Origin: Gordius sp. MW1
Taxonomy: Eukaryota; Nematomorpha; Gordioida; Gordea; Gordiidae
Reading direction: 5' to 3'
DNA: 64,000 bases
Assembly: GCA_964036665.1 (NCBI GenBank)
Contig: OZ038531.1
Coordinates: 2,976,001-3,040,000, forward strand
The notes under the pieces are model-generated. The model was not told the DNA's origin. It did no database searches and saw only the letters and a program-made list of their open reading frames with translations. This document shows, piece by piece, positions 51,171-63,151 of the stretch. A program made the position numbers and the translations under genes. How positions within the stretch are numbered: the first letter of the stretch is position 1; each line of letters starts with the position of its first letter.

Positions 51171-52060
51171 CTAATTTCTGATCCTTGTCTTATTTGATGC
51201 AGCAAAAATATATGTCCTTCTTGCTTTCTTTAAAATTCTCATGTCAATCATCATTTATTAATAAAAAAATATATTCAAGTGTTAGAAATTTTTGAAAGGA
51301 TATTTTGTTTAAAAATTTGGTAAGTAATTCCTAATCCAGAAAATCATGGCAATAAAGGGGAATGTTTAATGAGATTTCGGGCGAATTGGTTGGATTCGTT
51401 CCTTATTTAACTTCTAAAGAGAAGACTTGATGCGGCAGGAATATATTTTAATTTAAAATATTTATTTAATGTTAACATAAGGCTTAAGAAGGTTGCAAAA
51501 TTTCAATTTACGCCTGGCCGACTTTGAAATTAAATAAATCGCCATTTCTAAAGCCTATAAAATATGTCATTAATTGATTGGAGTAGCCGGATTAATATCA
51601 GATTAAACGTATACCTTTAAAAATTTATTTAGATATACATGTAATTTAGTCCTCAAGGTATAATTCTAATGGAACTTTACAGCCCTCTAAAATGGGGTTA
51701 CTCTTAATAGAGACTTTTCTAAAAAGCTGTGGAAAAGGAACTATCCTTTTTAATTATGAGCTGAACAGAGACAGATATAAATTCATTATAAAAAATTCTC
51801 TGAAACTTATTAGTATCCTTACAAGCAACTACAAAAGGTATAATTTCTAATTTAAGGTACTTTGTAGCAAACAGATATTGTCGAACAATGTTGAAAACAT
51901 TCTTCTTCATTTTTGGACAAAATTACAAAATAATATTTTATTGAAGCCTAATTCGCATTCAATTCCCTCCGATTTAAAGTATCAATTTTATTATGATTAA
52001 GGATTCTTTAAGGTGTCCATTTTTTAATAATATATAATGCTAATTAAAGGCCTACAAGAG

Positions 52061-52550
52061 CCGTCCAAAGTTCTACATAAGTAAATCGGGTCGGGCCTAG
52101 ACAAATAAGAATATAATAGTTGTTGGGCTAGCTGATGAACCAGCCCAACCCAAGGCCCGAGTGAACAAAGCAAGCCCTAGCCAACGCATTTAAAATAAAC
52201 CTAGAATCATTAAAAATTATAGACTCGTATTCTCAAAATCTTTATATAAAGATATTCTATTTGCGCTAGGCAAATTATATTTCAAAAAAAACATATACAC
52301 TTAAACCGCAAAATATAAAATTTCTATTTATCAATATTTTTCTTGTTTTAAACCTTTAATAACAATGATTTCTTGATTATTTATATAATTAAGCAATTTT
52401 AAATCTAAGTCTATCGAAAGCAAATTAATGATGTCGGGTGATTTCAAGCTAAATTAAAAAGAAATTGTGCTCCTGTGAGGCTCTGACAAACTTTAAGAAA
52501 TTATTAGGCTCGGGATGGGCTCAGGTCGAAGACAATTTTGTAGCGCTCTG
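52061..52550. repeat. Family F-like element
   Basis: Left AGAGCCGTCCAAAG with GGGTCGGGCC; right end reads CAGAGCGCTACAAAAT in reverse complement, close to the family F terminus. Confidence 0.5.
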
Positions 52551-52890
52551 GTGCTGATTGCTAATTTAGAATTAATTAAATAATTAAAGATTACTAATCT
52601 AAATTTTTGTATAATAATATAAAAATAACTTTATATTAATCACAAAATTTAAATGAATAAATAATGAGCTGACCTCTAATGTTTTTGCTAAAATATACCT
52701 CCTTTTGTAAAATATAAACTCAAACTACAACTCATTGTTTTTTTTCAAATATGAACTTGAACTATATATAATCTTGAATTTGTAAACTTTAAAAGATATA
52801 TTTAAAATGAACATATAGCTCTATTCTATCTTTAGTTCAAAATATAAATTTAGATTCTTGTGCTATTATATTAACTATTTCTTATTTTAG

Positions 52891-52953
52891 AATGAACTTT
52901 TGGACAAAATAAACAAAGCAATCGATGATTTAGATTTGATGTTGGCTGGACAA
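52891..52953 (+). CDS. Candidate exon of an unrecognised + strand gene
   Basis: Preceded by CTATTTCTTATTTTAG and followed by GTAATT, a 21-codon exon reads NELLDKINKAIDDLDLMLAG and one further Q; it looks amphipathic and helical. If the donor is ignored the frame runs to TAA at 52984-52986, with AATAAA at 52992-52997, so it could equally be a terminal exon. It ends in phase 0 and joins in frame to the candidate exon at 58922. I do not recognise the protein; both coding status and partner are uncertain. Confidence 0.4.
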
Positions 52954-52991
52954 GTAATTTATGATAATATTATGAAGCAACTTTAATATTA

Positions 52992-52997
52992 AATAAA
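52992..52997 (+). promoter_or_regulatory. Candidate poly(A) signal
   Basis: AATAAA six bases after the TAA that would end the read-through form of the candidate exon at 52891. Meaningful only if that exon is real and terminal. Confidence 0.25.
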
Positions 52998-53666
52998 GTG
53001 CTTGATTTTGTAATATTTATATATTTTTTTAATTTGTCAACAAGTTAAAGTGACAGCTTTTAAATTTAAATCCTTCAGATTTTGGGTACTAAAATTTGAA
53101 CAATATGTTCTAATTTTGTATAAGTATCGTTGCATCCTCAATTCGGGTCGCAAATTCGCACTCTTCTAAAATTAGTCTAGCAGTCGATAACGACTTCTCG
53201 TTACTCGAAGAACAGGGATGGCTAGAATTTAAGAGCTAATAGCGTTAAAATGGGATATTTATAAGAATAAACTCTCCATCATTCTAAAATGTCGGAAAGT
53301 CTAAAATTCTGAATTAATCAAAAACTATAACAGCTTTACACCGAACACTCTTTACATATAATTGTGAAATCTAATAAGTAGATACTATTCTATTAAAAGT
53401 AAAGTGAATTTTACAGGCCCAAAGTTTCATATCAAAACATTAAAATATTATCTTGTTGATGTTTTATCGTTCTTAAGTCACTTTAATCAGATTTATACTC
53501 AAAAATGGCATCCAAACATTAAAATGAAAGGAATATATAAACGAATGATAAACCTTAAGCATGTATTGCGATATTAAATATAAACATTATGCATAAGAGC
53601 ATAATTATAAAAGATAGTAGGTAAAAGACATATTGTTTTGCCTATTTTGTAAAAGTTGATAAAATT

Positions 53667-53790
53667 TATAACCTTTGACCCAATCCGACCCAAAAGAATT
53701 TTGTAATTTTTAACCCGAACCCGACCCGAAAGCATTTTAGAATTTTTAACCTAAACCCGACCCGACCCAGTCACCTGTGCAGGCTTATAC
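53667..53790. repeat. GC-rich CCCGACCCGA repeat (family F-like)
   Basis: Blocks of GACCCAATCCGACCC, CCCGAACCCGACCCGA and ACCCGACCCGACCC are separated by AT-rich spacers and end in CACCTGTGCAGGC, similar to the right end of the family F element at 29817-30285. Confidence 0.5.
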
Positions 53791-53879
53791 TGTCTACTTT
53801 TTCCTCGGTAAAGCTCATATATAGAGTTCATTTTGGAAATCAGCCATATTGTTTAGTAATTTGGACAATTTCTCTTTTA

Positions 53880-54810
53880 AAACTGCAGAATTTAATGTTT
53901 TCTTTGTTAATAATAGAGCTGCTAGGTATTTTTGTTGATAAGCTACCAATGAAGGCATCAACATTTAATCAAAACGATCTAGGCCGCCATTCTAAATCCT
54001 TAAGCATGCCCAAATTTACCACGAGCCCGCCAGAAAATTTATATACGACAGTTGCCGGGTCCGGCGCATTTGATATTAATAGGTTAATTAGATACTATAT
54101 CTAGACGAAATTTACACTAATCATGTCCTTTAAAAATTTCCCAACATTAAAACTGGACACAATTTTTGGCGCATTCCATTACAAAAATTTCAAATTTTAA
54201 ATCTTTTCCTGGTTTCTAAAGGCGTGAGACCATGACTATTTGGAAGTATAGTTACGATTATCGTGCCAACGTACTTGCTATGAGGTCGGATTCATATAAT
54301 TTAGGGATATTATATCGATTTGAGACGATTCAAACGCACTTTACCAATAGTTCTAATATCTCTCCTAAAAATTTGTTAACTAGGCGATTACAAAGAATTT
54401 CTCAAATTACATTTTAAGGATCGAATTCTAAAGGTAGTCTTTCAACGATATCAAGTATGACAGCACCTCCTAATCCTATTTTATTTTGCCCGACGAAGAA
54501 CAACGTGGTCCCTTCGTAGGGTTTTAAGGCAACAAGATAGCGGTTTAGTGGCCGCACACCAAATCTTAAAACCTAATATAAAAGGCTTACCTTCTGTGAA
54601 CTGCTTTGTAGTTTGCGGTTTACAAAAAGGGACCATGGATTCATCGAAAGTACAGGATGAGTTGCAATATATCCCAGAAAAATTCAAACCTTGGAAATTT
54701 TTCTGTTTGGACCAGTTTAGAGTTGTCTTAAATATGAAGATATTCAATTATCTTTTGCACAGATTTTTACGCAAACCATTGGGTGCCATATTGTTGATGA
54801 AAGCATAAAG
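53880..54810 (-). pseudogene. PiggyBac-like transposase fragment
   Basis: The minus strand at 54747-54481 encodes DESMVPFCKPQTTKQF and EGKPFILGFKIWC, matching the conserved core of piggyBac (DDE_Tnp_1_7) transposases; the first D of DESM sits at a catalytic position. Downstream in shifted frames are GLGGAVILDIVERLP and a NGGLDRFD piece like the conserved GGVD region. Stops and frameshifts show it is dead. Terminal TTAA sites were not identified. Confidence 0.65.
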
Positions 54811-55079
54811 TTCTTTAAACATTTTGATATTTTTTGGAAACAAAAAACCAATAAAAATTAATATTTAATTAGCACATAAATCAAATATTTAATGCAAAAT
54901 AAAAAATTAACAATATTGCATATCATATGAGGGGGGGGGGTGCGTGGTGCAACCAGTTTTGTCACCTTTTTCCAGATTAAAAAATGTCTCACATGGCTGA
55001 CACGGCTATCAGGCCTGGAGAGCCAAGCGTAACTTCTGATCCAAATCCTCTATATGAAAGTTTGCAATAATGAAAGCAA

Positions 55080-57880
55080 AAAGCGCTAGGCGTCCTCCGC
55101 AAACGAGGCGCATGGTAGGCACCCATATCATGCGAAACGTCAACGAGGATCTCTCGCAAATGTAGCTAAAGAAACTAGTTTGCTAAAGACAAGATTTAGA
55201 CTGGGCTCGCTATTGGAATGATGACTGCAAAATGCCGAGAAGTTTCTGACAACCATAGCAAGCGACGGGTTGATATAGCATATACACAAAAAACAAGATG
55301 GAAAGGAGCAAAAGCAAGGATAATAGGTGAATGCTATAAACTTTACTTCAATGTGGTGGAAACGCCAACAAATGGCGTGGCAATTATATTAGTCTCGCAT
55401 CTGCAACATAATGGAGTTTTAGTACGAAGAAAAAGTGTCGACTAATGGCCTTGAAACTGTACATAGAAGGTCAATTGATTAATGTAATGTCCGGTTATGC
55501 TCCTCAAACAGGTTGCACAGATTAAGAAAAGGATGACTTCCGGAAAGAATAAGACGAAACGCTTCGTTCAATACCCAGAGCCTAGATAGTTACAATTGGA
55601 GCGGCTTTGAACGGTCACATAGGCAAAATGAGAGAAAGATTCGCCCGAGTTCAGGGTGGAAATGGATATGAATCATAAAAGGATAAACGCCAAGAAATAT
55701 TGAAAAAGCTGTAGCATTTAATTTGGCCATCACAAATACCTTCTTTGAACAAAATGTAAATAACTTTATAACGTACAAAAGTGGGAATAGAGCTTCGCAG
55801 ATCGACTTCTTCTTAATATTAAAGAAGGAATTGAAAAATGTAAGCGATTGTAAGGTTATACCAGGTGAGGATATTACAGCCTAACACAGAATTGTTGTGA
55901 TGGACTATGTCATCTCCAAGGCGAAATCACAAAAGCCGAAGAGATTAAATGAGAATTTTAAATAGTTCCTGCTGCCAAATTTAAAAAATGTTTATAATGA
56001 TCAAATAATTAGACGGCTAGAATGTCAACGATTTGTGGAATAACATAGTTAACACGGTACAGTCAGTAGAAGCAAGTATACAAAAAAATAAAGAGGCATG
56101 TTGGTGGAACGAAGACATGCAACGCCTAGTCAAGCTGAAAAGAACGCTTTACATATTGTGGTCAGACAACAGAAATGAACAAACAAGATTGGCATATGGG
56201 AAAGCTAAAAATGAGCAAACGTTGTGTAGCCAAGGCTAAAACTGATATCTAAGAGAATTTGAACGCCAAGTTAACTAGTAAAGTAGGGGAAAGAATGATT
56301 TACAAAATCGCAAAGACCATGACAAGGAACTCAATGGATGTGGCAAATGTACAAACCATAATTAGCAAGGAAAGCATCACTCTAACTCTAGACCATCAAA
56401 TTATAGATCGTTGGGACGAATATTATAAAGAATTACCAAAAAGAGGAAATGGGTTTTTGGACCACTGTGAATGCGAGAACTATGAATATGACCCAGAGTT
56501 AAGTGACAGAAGAAGAGGTTGACCAGGTTATTAAAAAGATGACCATGGGTAGTGCGGTAAAACCTGATAATATACCTATGGAAGATTTCAAAATGCTACG
56601 GCTCTTAGGTTAGCAAGTCGGTTGATGCCTGATGAGTGGAGGGAGAGTTATGTTATAATATATAAAAAGAAGGGAGATATACAAGAATGCAATAACTATC
56701 GGGGTATAAAGTTAACGAGTCACTTAATAAAGGCGTGGGAAAAGGTAAACTAAACTTCTAAAATGAATCTCAATAGATGAACGACAATTTAGGGTTATAC
56801 CTGGGAAGTCAACTTCAGATGCAATCCATTGTATCAAGCGACTTTTGAAATTATTTAAGGTAAAAAAGAAATATCTTCAAATGTGTTTATCGACCTTGAA
56901 AAAGCTTTCGATACGTTCCAAAGCAATTTCTATGGGATAGCCTGAGTTCCAATGGTGTACCCGACTTTAATAAAGGATATGCATAGTAAAGCACAAACCA
57001 AAGTACGGACATCTAGTAGTACATTAAAGAAATTCAGTCTAAATGACGGTGTGCATCAAGGTATCGGCACTAAATTTATTACTATTTATAGATTGATGGA
57101 CAGGATAAATAAGGACCTAAAACGCGAATCACCTTTGGCAATGCTCTTTGCGGGATAGAGTGCTATGCTCAGGTTCAAATGTAGAAGCGCAGGTATAAAT
57201 GTGGATAGATCGAATTGAAAACAATAGCCTTAGGATCAACCGTGATAAAACTGAATACATAAGTCGTGAAATGAATACAAAGAAACACATCTGCAAATCA
57301 ATGACTGGTGTTTAATCAGTAAGGGAATTCAAATTTCTTAATTCTAGGGTACAATGTGATGAATAAACGCAGGCTGGCTAAAATTCAGGGAGCTGAGTGG
57401 TGTACTATGTGAAAAACACTGAAAAGACCATTATAAAACACCTTATTGTACCCACGGTATTATATGGAAGCGGAAACATGGGCAATTAAGGCAAAGGAAG
57501 AGCAAAGCTTGGATACAATGGAGATGCGAATGTTAAGATGGATCTTAGGAATAAGCAAAAAGGACCATATAAGGAATCAAGACATAAGGGATAAACTAAA
57601 TGAAGTTCCGATTCAGAGAAAATTGGTGGTAAGAAGATTGAGATGGTATGGTCATTTGAAGAGACGGGAGGAAAGTCACCTGGCAAATCGTATCAAGAAA
57701 GTGCAAGTCGAAGGTAAGCGAAAGAGAGGGAGGCCTAAACTGAAATGAAAGCATAAAATAGATATGGACTTGAGAAGGTACGAGCTAAAGCGAGCTGGTG
57801 TAAGTGCAGGAATAAATGGTGAACCTACTTGAAGGAGCTGACCACTAAATGTGACAAACAGCTATAGGAAAAATATATTA
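55080..57880 (+). pseudogene. RTE-type LINE, near full-length but decayed
   Basis: Order of remnants: endonuclease (KCREVSDNHSKRRVDIAY, TRWKGAKARIIGECYKLYF at 55218-55445; SAQIDFF-like piece near 55800), a linker (NKEACWWNEDMQ, 56033-56239), then reverse transcriptase pieces (near 56600-57160, including FIDLEKAFD-like sequence near 56885), and the typical C-terminus (MEMRMLRWILGISKKDH, RRLRWYGHLKRREESH, GKRKRGRPKLK at 57446-57748). Many stops and frameshifts break it. The same family explains the pieces at 25240 and 42960. Confidence 0.8.
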
Positions 57881-58921
57881 TTTGAAGGAGATCAAGGACA
57901 AGTAAAATTCTGTTTTAGACCACTTTTATTTTAATACCGATAGATGGCCGACTTTTTACTACAAAATTGAAATGAGAAGTTTCTGAATTGTCTTTTATAT
58001 ACCCAATTGAGTTTAGTGAGTGGCCCAATTGTGTATAATTAGGTAAATTCTTTAAAAAATATTATAGGGCCGCATTAAAATATTAATGAAACCGCCTTTT
58101 AAAATTTTAGACATATTTGGGACGATAGGAGGTGTGTCTATAAATATAATGTATCCGCCATATTCTAATCAAAAAATTAAAAAAGAAATAAAATATGTTT
58201 TACCAAGCTTTCTATCATAGCATAAGGCCTCAAAATATATGTGATTCTTGACTATTTTAGCTCCCCTCCCTTAATACTATGAGCATTTGCAAAAAAGGAA
58301 GAAGTAAGTTGTTGAAAGATCCGTAGTTTTAAATCATTAAAAATGTTATGGTAGCAAACGGGCTCTGCCCGGTGTAACCTATAGGCGACGTTTAAGTTTA
58401 TGACAAATTTTAAAGGCTTAAGTTCTTAAATAAATTTAGAATTACTATCAAAATGTTGGTAAGATTATACAAATTTTAAATATATAAATCAAGTTGGAAA
58501 AACTTATGGTTCAACATACACAAACGTTGAATAAAATAAGGCAGGTCGGAATTGAGATTTTTACGATTTTTTAACGAAAAATAAAGAGGAATTATGAGAT
58601 TATATCAGCTGATATATCCCAATCCAATCTACAAAATTTCAACAATATTTTTATTTTAAGTGGTTTTTAAGAAAAGTACATCTGAAAATTTGCGTCACCA
58701 ACTGCTACACTTGTACCTCTCGAGTTAATAAAAAAATTCAATTAAAGGGCTAGGGGGGGGATGTAACGGTCCCAGCATTTATACACACCAAATATTAAAA
58801 TTTATTAACCAGTTTTATCTTTTTAATATTTTTTTGTCCCGTCTATATTTTTGAATTATATAATCTTTGTAAATTTAAAATTACTAACAAATTATTTATA
58901 TATTTTATTGCGCCCCTAAAG
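57881..58921. other. AT-rich stretch without a recognised gene
   Basis: No exon. A repeat-like block starts near 58350 with AAACGGGCTCTGCCCGGTGT and runs to about 58640; it may be a distant relative of the element at 60017. Confidence 0.35.
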
Positions 58922-59026
58922 GAAAACGAAAGAAATGAATTTGGTATGGCCTTGCAGCAATTTCAAAAAAGAGAAGGCTTTTTAGAAGTTATGACGATGG
59001 ATATAAAAACATTTTTAGTTAGTTAA
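58922..59026 (+). CDS. Candidate terminal exon of an unrecognised + strand gene
   Basis: After an acceptor CGCCCCTAAAG, a 34-codon frame reads ENERNEFGMALQQFQKREGF, then LEVMTMDIKTFLVS, and ends with TAA. Its charged helical composition stands out from the AT-rich surroundings. It starts in phase 0, which fits the donor of the candidate exon at 52891-52953. A decayed LINE and a piggyBac fragment would lie in the 6-kb intron. The protein family is not recognised. Confidence 0.4.
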   Translation, partial: ENERNEFGMALQQFQKREGFLEVMTMDIKTFLVS

Positions 59027-60016
59027 TTTAAATTTTATTTAATTATAGATGTACTAGGGTAATGTACTTAGCGGTGTACCCATTCTCAATCGTATAATGA
59101 AAAAGGATTAAATTAATATTAATTAATATCTATTATTTTAAAATTATTAAATAACATACACGTAACATGTATAATTTTGGTCGTTTAAAATAGCAATCAT
59201 TTATAATTATTTTATAATTATAAATTTTGAGCCAGAAATTATTAGCTGAAAGAACAATAAAAATTAATTTGTAGAGATAAATTAAACGCAAATAGGAGGA
59301 GCAATTATACTTTTACTAAATAAGATTTTTGGCCTTATACTTAATGTCGTGTTACTTAATTCATTTTATGTTTATTTGTACTTGTTAATAATGGGCATAT
59401 TAATTACATATTACATCTAATCCATACCCACAAAGATAATTACCATTTAGTTAATTGGCTACATTAATATAAGACTTGGAAGATTTGTGATAATATAGAA
59501 AAAAATGGTGCAAATTAATATTTAGACAATTAATAAAAAAAATGTAATGTTTTTTATAATTCTTTTAAATCTAAATATAATTAGAATTCAACATTGATTA
59601 ATTCTATATCTTTTTGGGGATAAATTCGTGTTTAATACCTAAAAAGACGTGCACTTTTAGTGCATTACAATCTTATTGGTCGCTATAGGGGATTAATCAG
59701 AAAATTTTTTAGTGAGAAACGAGTGGGGGGAGGGGGGGATTGCAAAGTGATTTAATAATTTGGGAGCAAGTTAATAAACATTTTCGTAGATCATAAGGGC
59801 ATTATTTATTTATTCGAACTTTAGGCTAAAAAGGGGTACCTGCATGGGCCGCCCGAAGCCCGATCAGGTCCGGCCCGATCCGATCGGGGTTTGAGCCGGG
59901 CTCGGGCTGAATTTGAAAAAATAATCGGGCCTCGGGCTTTGGTCGGGTCTAATGAGTGGGCCCGACCCGAGGTCCAGCCCGGCCCGATTGAACTAAAGCA
60001 CTAATCTTTTATAAAT

Positions 60017-60405
60017 TACTAGCTGTGCCCGTCCAAGCGTTGCTTTGGCTTAGGTTTTATTTAGCTAAATGAAATTAGTGCGTATTAATAGGAAATATAT
60101 GAAAGAATTTGGGTTATCTGTATAAGAGTTTATGATGTAAAAAATATTATTTTTATAATGTGCAAATACATGTTATTTAACTTAAAAGAAAAGGGCATAT
60201 TTTTTAATAAGTAAATAGATTTATAACAGTTTAAATATTTATTAGGTAGCGATGTTTAGCGATAATATGCATAATTGGGTGACAAAAGTGTATAATTTAT
60301 AAACCACAGGGCAATGATCTGACCAAATTTGGTGGCAATCGGTCGAGAATTTTAGTAGTTATTAGAGGCCGATAAAAACTGAGTTACATTTTTATATATA
60401 TAGAT
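60017..60405 (+). repeat. Interspersed repeat beginning ACTAGCTGTGCCCGTCC
   Basis: Starts ACTAGCTGTGCCCGTCCAAG and ends with CGATAAAAACTGAGTTAC followed by a TATATATATAG tail. Similar start and end motifs occur in repeats of many invertebrate genomes; I cannot name the class from sequence alone. Confidence 0.4.
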
Positions 60406-60420
60406 ATGTGAATTTTTGGT

Positions 60421-60595
60421 AGTTATAATCGTTTCTGTTCAAACTAAAAGCTGTTCATTTCATAAGCTAATATAAAATGCTTGATGTCTTGTGGGGTCAG
60501 GGTTGTTAGGGCAAGGGTTAGGGTTAGGGTTCTCAATTAGATTTGCTTGGCTTTTGAAATGATCAGCTTTTAGTTTGAATAAGAATCGTTATAAT
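60421..60595. repeat. Fold-back element with TTAGGG core
   Basis: Left arm 60421-60469 includes TTCAAACTAAAAGCTGTTCA and the right arm 60549-60595 reads TTCAAACTAAAAGCTGATCA in reverse complement, with AGTTATAATCG/AATTATAACG at the outer edges. The centre has AGGGTTAGGGTTAGGGTT, a vertebrate-type telomere motif. Confidence 0.75.
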
Positions 60596-61515
60596 TAAAT
60601 TCGCCAAACAGCCTCATTGCTGCTGATATACCGACCCGTTTGAAATTGGGCACAAATTTTTTCACGTCATGGATTTTATGAACCCACTATTTTTAGTGTA
60701 TATGTAAAAATATAGCTTCCAAACTTCAGCATTTCTCCCCAATTGACCTGAATTGCAAGCAAATCTTATTCTATTTAACTAAATTCGTAGCAGCTGTTAG
60801 AACTTTAGAAATAAGATGATAAGTAAATATTTCAAAAAGTTTTAAAAATATATTTTATAAAATTAGATTTTTAGTTTTAAATTATTAGCTTAATAAATTG
60901 TAACAAATGGATTTTTTATTTCAAACTTATTATTACGACTACGAACAATCTAATGCATTTTATATTTAGAAGGTAAAATAAATTTCAAAAATATAAATAT
61001 TCAAAAATTTTATTTAATTAATCGGGTGAGACTGGGGCTCGGGTAGGGCCAAAAATGATACCTTTTGAGCTCGGGCCGGGCTCGGGCAAAATAAAAAATT
61101 GAGAGGTCGGGCTCGGGCCGGGCTCGGGCAGAAAAGTTTTATTTGGCAGGGCTCAAGGAAGGGTCAAGTTTATGACTAAAGCTATTGCCCGAATTGAACT
61201 AGTTTATTTTAAAACAACAAATTTTTGAAGGGTCATAAAATCAGTTTCAATTCTTTAAATTTTGTTTTTAAATCGAGTAGCCTATAATCAAGAGAAGTGT
61301 TTGGGATCGATAAAACATCTCATAACTTAATTTCTTTATACCTATTTCCCCTTTTCACCTATGTTGTATTTGTTGAGGGAAGAGTCCTAGGAGAAGGGGA
61401 CCAAACCAGATGTGGAAATTTAATAATAATAAGGCGAGCTGGCAAAGAATTGATACTCTGCCAGCCGATAGACAAAAAAACTAGAGTAAACTATTTTAAG
61501 TTAATTGCAGCACTC

Positions 61516-62362
61516 TGTTATACGGGAGCCTAGAATACGGGAGTTTAGGCTATATACCGGCCGGCCACTTCGTTACATTTGGCGACTAAGATGGGATGCT
61601 CCATAGTGAGTGCCGCTAGCCTTTGTTAATCAAAATGACCAAGAAGAAGCCCGATGTGGATTCAAAATTCGAATCAGATTCTGGAAATTTTCTTGGTTGG
61701 GTTAGAGATATTACACCATATCTATTACACCATATGATTCAACAAAAAATATTGATTATTTATATCAATTAGAATTAATCTTTCGTCTTAGAAAAATTGA
61801 CGGAGATTTGAGAAAATTTGTGTTGCTAGCTTATATAGGCACGACCCACCTCATTAAATTTAAAGTTTAAATTCAAATTCATCCAGAGGATATAAATAAA
61901 TTACATCTGGATAAAAATTATCCAACTAGGAATTTGACTTAATAATTATAATACTTTTTCAAGAAATGTTCTTAATCTTAGCACCTTGAGGAACAACAAG
62001 GAAATAGTATGATGTATGGTTAGACGTCCGTATGAGTATCGGTGCCCACTGTCGACCCTCAAGGTTTCGCTTAAAGGGTGGAGTAATGTAGTGTAGCTTC
62101 ATTTGAATATACTTTAGCGCGGTCACAGATATTTGAATATACGCGTAGTCATTTGAATACACTTAGTTTACACCGTACTTTATCTCTTATTTGATTACTA
62201 CTTTTATATATGTCCTTCGCTATGTGTATATAAAGCCTTATCCACCTAGTAAAAAGTCTTTGTCTTTTGACTTAGTCTCTTGGTTTAAAATCGAAGTTAG
62301 TGTTATACGGGAGCCTAGAATACGGGAATTTAGGCTATATACCGGCCGGCCACTTCGTTACA
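61516..62362 (+). mobile_element. Short LTR retroelement, 62-bp direct terminal repeats, 5-bp target duplication
   Basis: Terminal direct repeats at 61516-61577 and 62301-62362 differ at one base; each begins TG (TGTTATACGGGAGCC) and ends CA (CACTTCGTTACA). CACTC flanks both sides (61511-61515, 62363-62367). TGGCGACTAAGATGGG, two bases after the left repeat, is a likely tRNA primer site. An interrupted gag-like stretch follows (61635-61940, with LELIFRLRKIDGDLRKFVLL and HPEDINKLHLDKNYP). A TG at about 62087 followed by a TATATAAAG at about 62228 suggests that the true right LTR may be about 276 bp and the left one internally deleted. No pol region remains. Confidence 0.8.
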
Positions 62363-62684
62363 CACTCCTAAATGGAGTTGTTTTTATCTCCTTTAAAAAT
62401 ATTAACACACCTCAATCTATTAATTAATTTTAAATTTAATATAACAAAATAATTATTATTTACCAAAAAAATTATTGGGTAACCAACATAAGAGTGGGTT
62501 AATCAAATTTGGCCTTATAGAATGTGATTAGAAAAGAAACTATGCCATACTGATGAGCTCTAATAAGAGCGAAAAGGTTATATGTCTGTTATCATTTTCG
62601 AGTCACATGCTAAAAAAGATAGGGACATTATATATATAGACAAATTCGTTTCTAATTAAAATTGCCTCTAGATGGCGCTAATTA

Positions 62685-62760
62685 GAGTAAACTTTTAAGT
62701 TAATTGCGGCACTCCTAAATGGGTTTATATTATCTCCTTCAAAAACTGAAAGAATGTTGA
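62685..62760 (+). repeat. Paralogue of the LTR element's insertion site, uninserted
   Basis: Reads AGAGTAAAC, TTTTAAGTTAATTGCGGCAC, TCCTAAATGGG and TATCTCCTT-AAAA, matching the joined flanks at 61480-61515 and 62368-62400, with CACTC present only once. Confidence 0.75.
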
Positions 62761-63151
62761 TGTACAGGCAACAACTGAGTATCGAAATTAAGAAGGAAAA
62801 AGATTGAGAGATGTTTTGAAGGGACACTTATTTTAATTATGTTTTTATCACCAACTTATGTATTTATTGTATATGGCACAATGTTTATTATGATTTATTA
62901 TGCCATGAATTAATATACTAGAAAATCGGAATAAATATAACTTAAATTCAATTGATTGTTTGGTTAATTCCAACAAAGCATCAAAACCTGACAATATAAA
63001 AACATGATTCAATATTTATCCACTTATAGAACTATGCTTTGATCATTGGATCACAATTAGATTAGATAATATTTTAGCTTTCAATAAAATATATAGTGAC
63101 CGAATATGTGGTAATAAGAATGGTTTGTATGTTTAAGCTTGTATATTATAC

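Larger units (their letters stand above)
47147..52890. other. Long AT-rich stretch, no gene recognised
   Basis: No convincing exon. It holds the telomere-like fold-back at 47729-47940 and GC-rich family F-like sequences at about 50765-51170 and 52061-52550. Short open frames have no recognisable content. Confidence 0.45.
59838..61165. repeat. Large family F-like element with nested insertions
   Basis: The left block has GGGCCGCCCGAAGCCCG and GAGCCGGGCTCGGGCTG; the right block has CTCGGGCCGGGCTCGGGC and ends GGCAGGGCTCAAGG. The GC-rich ends with an AT-rich middle match the pattern at 29817-30285. Boundaries approximate. Confidence 0.4.
59027..61515. other. Repeat-rich stretch, no gene
   Basis: Contains the family F-like GC-rich blocks at 59838-60000 and 61020-61165, an interspersed repeat at 60017-60405 and the fold-back at 60421-60595 between them. 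The two F-like blocks may be the ends of one element interrupted by later insertions. Confidence 0.45.

Noticed and set aside
53140-53240. Possible exon reading ISLAVDNDFSLLEEQGWLEF
   Set aside because: Looks codon-like, but there are no convincing splice borders in frame and no link to a neighbouring exon; too weak to list.
54548-54808. 86-codon + strand open frame
   Set aside because: Antisense of the piggyBac fragment (DESMVPF... on the minus strand).
60499-60535. True chromosome end or telomere
   Set aside because: The TTAGGG units are few, lie inside a fold-back and are flanked by ordinary repeats on both sides.
61297-61533. 78-codon + strand frame
   Set aside because: It runs into the LTR of the retroelement and has no recognisable domain.
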